Positions 30,727 through 33,734 of a stretch of 33,734 nucleotides of DNA are shown piece by piece. Origin of the DNA: Prorocentrum cordatum (Eukaryota; Sar; Dinophyceae; Prorocentrales; Prorocentraceae). The DNA is taken from the NCBI GenBank assembly GCA_963575745.1, contig CAUYUJ010009538.1, positions 1 to 33,734 of the forward strand, given 5' to 3'. The translations under genes were made by a program, and so were the position numbers. Every line of letters begins with the position of its first letter. Within the stretch, counting starts at the first letter, position 1. The notes below the pieces were generated by a model. That model saw only the letters and a list, made by a program, of their open reading frames with translations. It had not been told where the DNA came from and did not search any database.

Positions 30727-32260
30727 TTTTTCCCGGAAAGGGCATAGGCCCAGGGTTCTCTTTTAGTTTGTTTCCCCCCGGTTTTGACGGCTGTAGGGCC
30801 GGCGAATTTCTTTTGCGATATATAACACGGTCGCGTAGGGCCCGCGAATTAAAAATTGAGGATGTCCCTAGCGAAACGCTTGTTTTTCAGAATTTGTTGA
30901 GGATGTCTCGAGCGGAACGCTGGTTTTGCAGAGTTGGGGATGTCTCGAGCGAAACGCTTGTTTTCAGAATTTGTTGAGGATGTCTCGAGCGAAACGCTGG
31001 TTTTGCAGAGCCGACCGCGACACGGAAAAGCGCCCCGCGCGCAGGAATTCCGATGATGTCTCGCGCGTGCCGTGTCCCGCGCGCAGGAATTTCGAGGAAG
31101 TCTCGACTAATTCGTTTGTTTTGCTAGGATTTCCTTGAATTTTGGCAGGATGTCTCGAGCGAAATGCTTGTCTTTCATAATTTGTTGAAGACGTTTCGAG
31201 CGAAACGCTGGTTTTGCAAAGTTGGGGGATGTCTCGAGCAGGGGCCTCGAGGGGGGCCTCGTGGGGGTCCAGAATTCAGAGGGTGTCTCAGGCGAAATGC
31301 TTGTTTTCACGTCCCGCTCGCAAGAATTCCGAGGATGTCTCGCGCGTGCCGCGTCCCGCGCGCAGGAATTCTGAGGATGTTGGCAGGATGTCTCGAGCGA
31401 AACGCCTGTCTCCAGCACGTTCCGTAGCGCGTCCCCTTGGCACGTCCCGCGGTGCGTCCCCATGGCACGTCCCTTGGCACGTCGCTTGGCGGGTCCCTTG
31501 AGACGTTCCGCGTCGCGTCCTCCTGGCATGCCCCCCTGTCCATTAGCTCTGGGGCAGCTACTATGTGTTCACGCAGCTCGAGCTTAAGATCGAGATCAGT
31601 TCGGTCAGGACTCGGATGCAAAGGAGGACTCGATCCACGAGGCTATAGAGCACAATCGCGGCATGGCGCATCGCAATTCAGCACGGCGCAGCACAGCACA
31701 TATTTCGGCACGGTACATCAAGATCGATACACTCAGCATTGCAACTTGGCACGTTCCTTGGCACGTTCCGTGGCGCGTCCCTTGGCGAGTCTCCCTGGCA
31801 CGTCGCGTGGCGCGCCCCTGGCACATCCCGTGGCAGATCCATTGGCACGTTCCGTAGCGCGTCCCCTTGGCACGTCCCGCGGTGCGACCCCATGGCATGT
31901 CCCCTGGCACGTCGCCTGGCGCATCCCTTGGGACGTTTCGCGGCGCGTCCTCCTGACATGCTCCCCTGTCCATCAGCTCTGGGGCAGCTACTATGTGTTC
32001 AGGCAGCTCGAGCTTCAGATCCAGATCAGTTCGGTCAGGACTCGGATGCAAAGGAGGACTCGATCCACGAGGCTATAGAGCACAATCGCGGCATGGCACA
32101 TCGCAATTCAGGACGGTGCAGCACAGCACAGCCCTCGGCAGGGTACATCGAGATCGATACATTCAGCATTGCATTTGCCCGTCACCCAATCAGGTGTCTT
32201 TGAAAACGCTGCCATGCGTTACAGTTCTATATTCCTTTCCGGGTTCGTGGGTCGTTCATG
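30727..32260 (+). mobile_element. Type B modular element, two-unit form (1,534 bp)
   Basis: The same order as 25653..27187: hairpin GGGC-ATAG-GCCC, GGCCGGCGAA repeats (the second reads GGCCCGCGAA), minisatellite to about 31400, and cassettes at 31542 and 31972 (spacing 430). The tail ends TTCATG instead of ATCATG. The downstream border abuts an exon-like frame. Confidence 0.85.
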
Positions 32261-32277
32261 TAAGTGTATTCCCGCAG

Positions 32278-32586
32278 ATGTCCCCTACGCAGGCGGCGAC
32301 CTATTACATAATTGCTGGCGGAAATTGCCCCGTCTCCGGGAGGATTTGGGACACGGCGGAGTGCGAGAGCGCTGTTGCATCGCTGGGTATTACTGCGTCT
32401 CCGAGGACAGAGGGGACAACGGGTACGTGGGATTGGACGCCGCCAGGATGCTGGATACGATTTGGTGGAACTCAATGGGCCGTCACGATCACCAACGCGT
32501 CTGCCAACAATGGCCAGTACAGAGCGATCTGCCGTGAACCGACGCCGGCACCGACTGCGGCACCAACACCAGCATTACTCCCCTGA
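32278..32586 (+). CDS. Cys/PPGC-domain protein fragment with PT-rich end
   Basis: ATG at 32278 after CCCGCAG; the frame is open upstream into the element, so the first residues are uncertain. The 102 residues begin MSPTQAATYYIIAGGNCPVS. Cysteines stand at 17, 29, 58 and 85. The pattern YYII.GG.C, then DTAECESAVASLG, WDWTPPGCW and YRAIC fits a small disulphide-bonded extracellular domain with a central PPGC motif. I have seen this pattern in repeated form in dinoflagellate and other algal proteins. The end REPTPAPTAAPTPALLP is a Pro/Thr linker cut by TGA. Most likely it is one exon or a broken part of a larger surface or secreted protein. The CAG before ATG could be a splice acceptor, so ATG may be internal. 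Confidence 0.6.
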   Translation: MSPTQAATYYIIAGGNCPVSGRIWDTAECESAVASLGITASPRTEGTTGTWDWTPPGCWIRFGGTQWAVTITNASANNGQYRAICREPTPAPTAAPTPALLP

Positions 32587-32913
32587 ATGTGGATTCGAAT
32601 CCTTCTTCGCGCTTTACTTATCTTTGCATAGATTGCCTCCCCCCCTGGGGTTCGAGCCCTAAGCTGTTTTGCGTATATTCCTATACCTATACGACCACCC
32701 TTCGGGTGATAAGGAGGTTGTGGGGGGGGAGAGGGGGGGAATCAACATCTGACTCAATCGATCTCACTATCGGTCTCACTCAACGGGACACCACGGGACA
32801 CCACGGGACACTTGTCGATCTCACTATCGATCTCACTCAACGAGACACCATGGGACACCACGGGACACTTGTCGATTCTATAGGCTTGCGCCACATCCGC
32901 CGACCCCCTCTGT
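32587..32913. repeat. Spacer and a ~59-bp tandem repeat
   Basis: 32758..32876 has two units with CGATCTCACTATCG, TCTCACTCAACG and GGGACACCACGGGACACTTG. A 5-bp hairpin CACCC-TTC-GGGTG lies near 32696. No gene seen. Confidence 0.8.
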
Positions 32914-33370
32914 GAGTGTTGCGAGGCCAGGAGTTTCTGGCCAGCGGCGTCTTGTGTGAGGGTGCTGTGTCGCGCGCGGGTGGTGGCAGATACGTAGGGG
33001 CTCCAAATGTTTGCGTGATGCCGGTGGTGTGGGGCGTGTTTTGCGAGCGCCTTGCGTGCTGTGCGCCCGGGTGCGGGGTGTCCTTCTGGGAGGTCGGCCT
33101 TTCGACCCGCAACCAAGTGGAGGACCACCGGAAGACGAAAGGAGCAAAAGTAGCGTGCGGAAGTTGTGACCAGCGAGGCATCACCGCGAAAGATGTGGCA
33201 GATGAGTCGAAACGGGTGAAGAGGCTGTTGACGTTCGCAGCTCGCACGAAACAGTTCGCGCGGCAGCAGCACATTAGCGCCGAGCAAGATAGCGAGCACG
33301 CCGCGAGGAAGAGCGAGGCTGTATGCGCGGAGTCAAATTGCAGTTGGCTTGACGGCTCGCAATACGGAAG
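32914..33370 (+). CDS. Exon-like frame with Cys-rich motif, open to the window end
   Basis: A frame is open from a TGA at 32913..32915 to the end of the window. The first ATG is at 33018 (MPVVWGVFCERLACCAPGCG). CCAG at 32927..32930 could be an acceptor before EFLASGVLCEGAVSRAGGG. The gene-like part includes VSFWEVGLSTRNQVEDHRKT, KGAKVACGSCDQRGITAKDV and ADESKRVKRLLTFAARTKQF, and reaches WLDGSQYGSVWG near 33370. After that the frame enters a TTGGGGCC minisatellite and is only nominally open. The C.....CC...C and C..C pairs with a following charged helix look like a metal-binding fold; I do not recognise the family. The opposite strand also has open frames, but this one reads as more natural protein. 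Confidence 0.5.
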
Positions 33371-33690
33371 CGTCTGGGGGTCTTTTGGGGGCCTCCTGGG
33401 GGCCTCTTGGGGGCTCCTTGGGGCGTCTTGGCGGCCTCTTGGGGGCCTCTGGCGGCCTCTTGGGGCACTCTTGGGGCCCCCTGGGGCTTGTGGGGGCGGA
33501 AAGCTAGATGTTTTGAATTTTTGGTTGCCCTCATGGGCCCCTCTTGGTGCCGTCTTGGAGCCTTCTTGGGCCGTCTTGGGGACCTCTTGGGCCGTCTTGG
33601 GGCCATCTTGGGCCGTCGTGGGGCCGTCTTGGGGGCCTCTTGGGCCGTCTTGGGGCGGTCTTCGGGGTCTCTTGGGCCGTCTTGGAGAGA
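33371..33690. repeat. TCTTGGGGCC degenerate minisatellite
   Basis: About 25 units of roughly 12 bases, TCTTGGGGCC/TCTTGGGCCG, interrupted at about 33496..33530 by unique AT-richer bases. The same unit type occurs at 24906..25480. Confidence 0.85.
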
Positions 33691-33734
33691 GCCCACGAGG
33701 CGAATTTGTGAACAATTTACGTTCTACAAAGGAA

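Noticed and set aside
32655-32675. GGTTCGAGCCC, a tRNA B-box-like string
   Set aside because: The T stem cannot form fully, and no A box, anticodon arm or acceptor stem is found upstream.

Overview
This window reads as nuclear DNA of a dinoflagellate. The strongest evidence is a near-perfect relict of the dinoflagellate spliced leader on the minus strand at 12410..12431 (21 of 22 positions). Supporting signs are very high third-position GC in the best reading frames, lysine/glycine-rich and PT-rich protein ends, sparse broken genes, and an extreme load of simple repeats. The species cannot be fixed from sequence alone. No rRNA, tRNA, CRISPR array, transposase or reverse transcriptase was recognised.

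Most of the window is one family of modular repeat elements. Each full copy opens with a head (T-run, CCCGGAAAGGG, then a GGGC-NNNN-GCCC hairpin and AGGGTTCTCTTTTAG). Two direct repeats around GGCCGGCGAA follow, then a minisatellite with the core ATGTCTCGAGCGAAACGC, a bulk satellite, and a tail ending CCCTTTCCGGG...ATCATG. Type A copies (1033..2120, 4229..5303, 16031..17110; 1,075-1,088 bp) carry a 15-bp CAGCACGACC array and a 24-bp array. Type B copies (21273..23173, 25653..27187, 27346..28879, 30727..32260, a 452-bp mini copy at 14356..14807 and an inverted copy at 23267..24640) carry one to three units of a ~407-438-bp higher-order repeat. Fragments of both types lie between them.

Gene content by region: (1) 2332..5576 plus, an unrecognised ~720-codon gene, frameshifted and split by a type A element; (2) 6626..7390 plus, an unrecognised ORF with an early in-frame TGA; (3) 7629..8117 plus, a 162-residue basic ORF; (4) 9714..12296 minus, a retroposed and broken gene behind the relict spliced leader, split by an 819-bp terminal-inverted-repeat element with a 3-bp target duplication; (5) 13633.. 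plus, a signal-peptide start cut off by a 42-bp satellite; (6) 18981..19308 minus, a frameshifted fragment; (7) 19815..20402 plus, a lysine-rich ORF; (8) 32278..32586 plus, a Cys/PPGC domain with a PT-rich end; (9) about 32914..33370 plus, a Cys-containing exon-like frame. Between them lie microsatellites (GAT, GAG, TCG, TA), minisatellites and a fold-back element (about 17455..17800).

The genes do not form a pathway. The window shows how mobile elements, satellite growth and mRNA retroposition shape the DNA between and inside genes.
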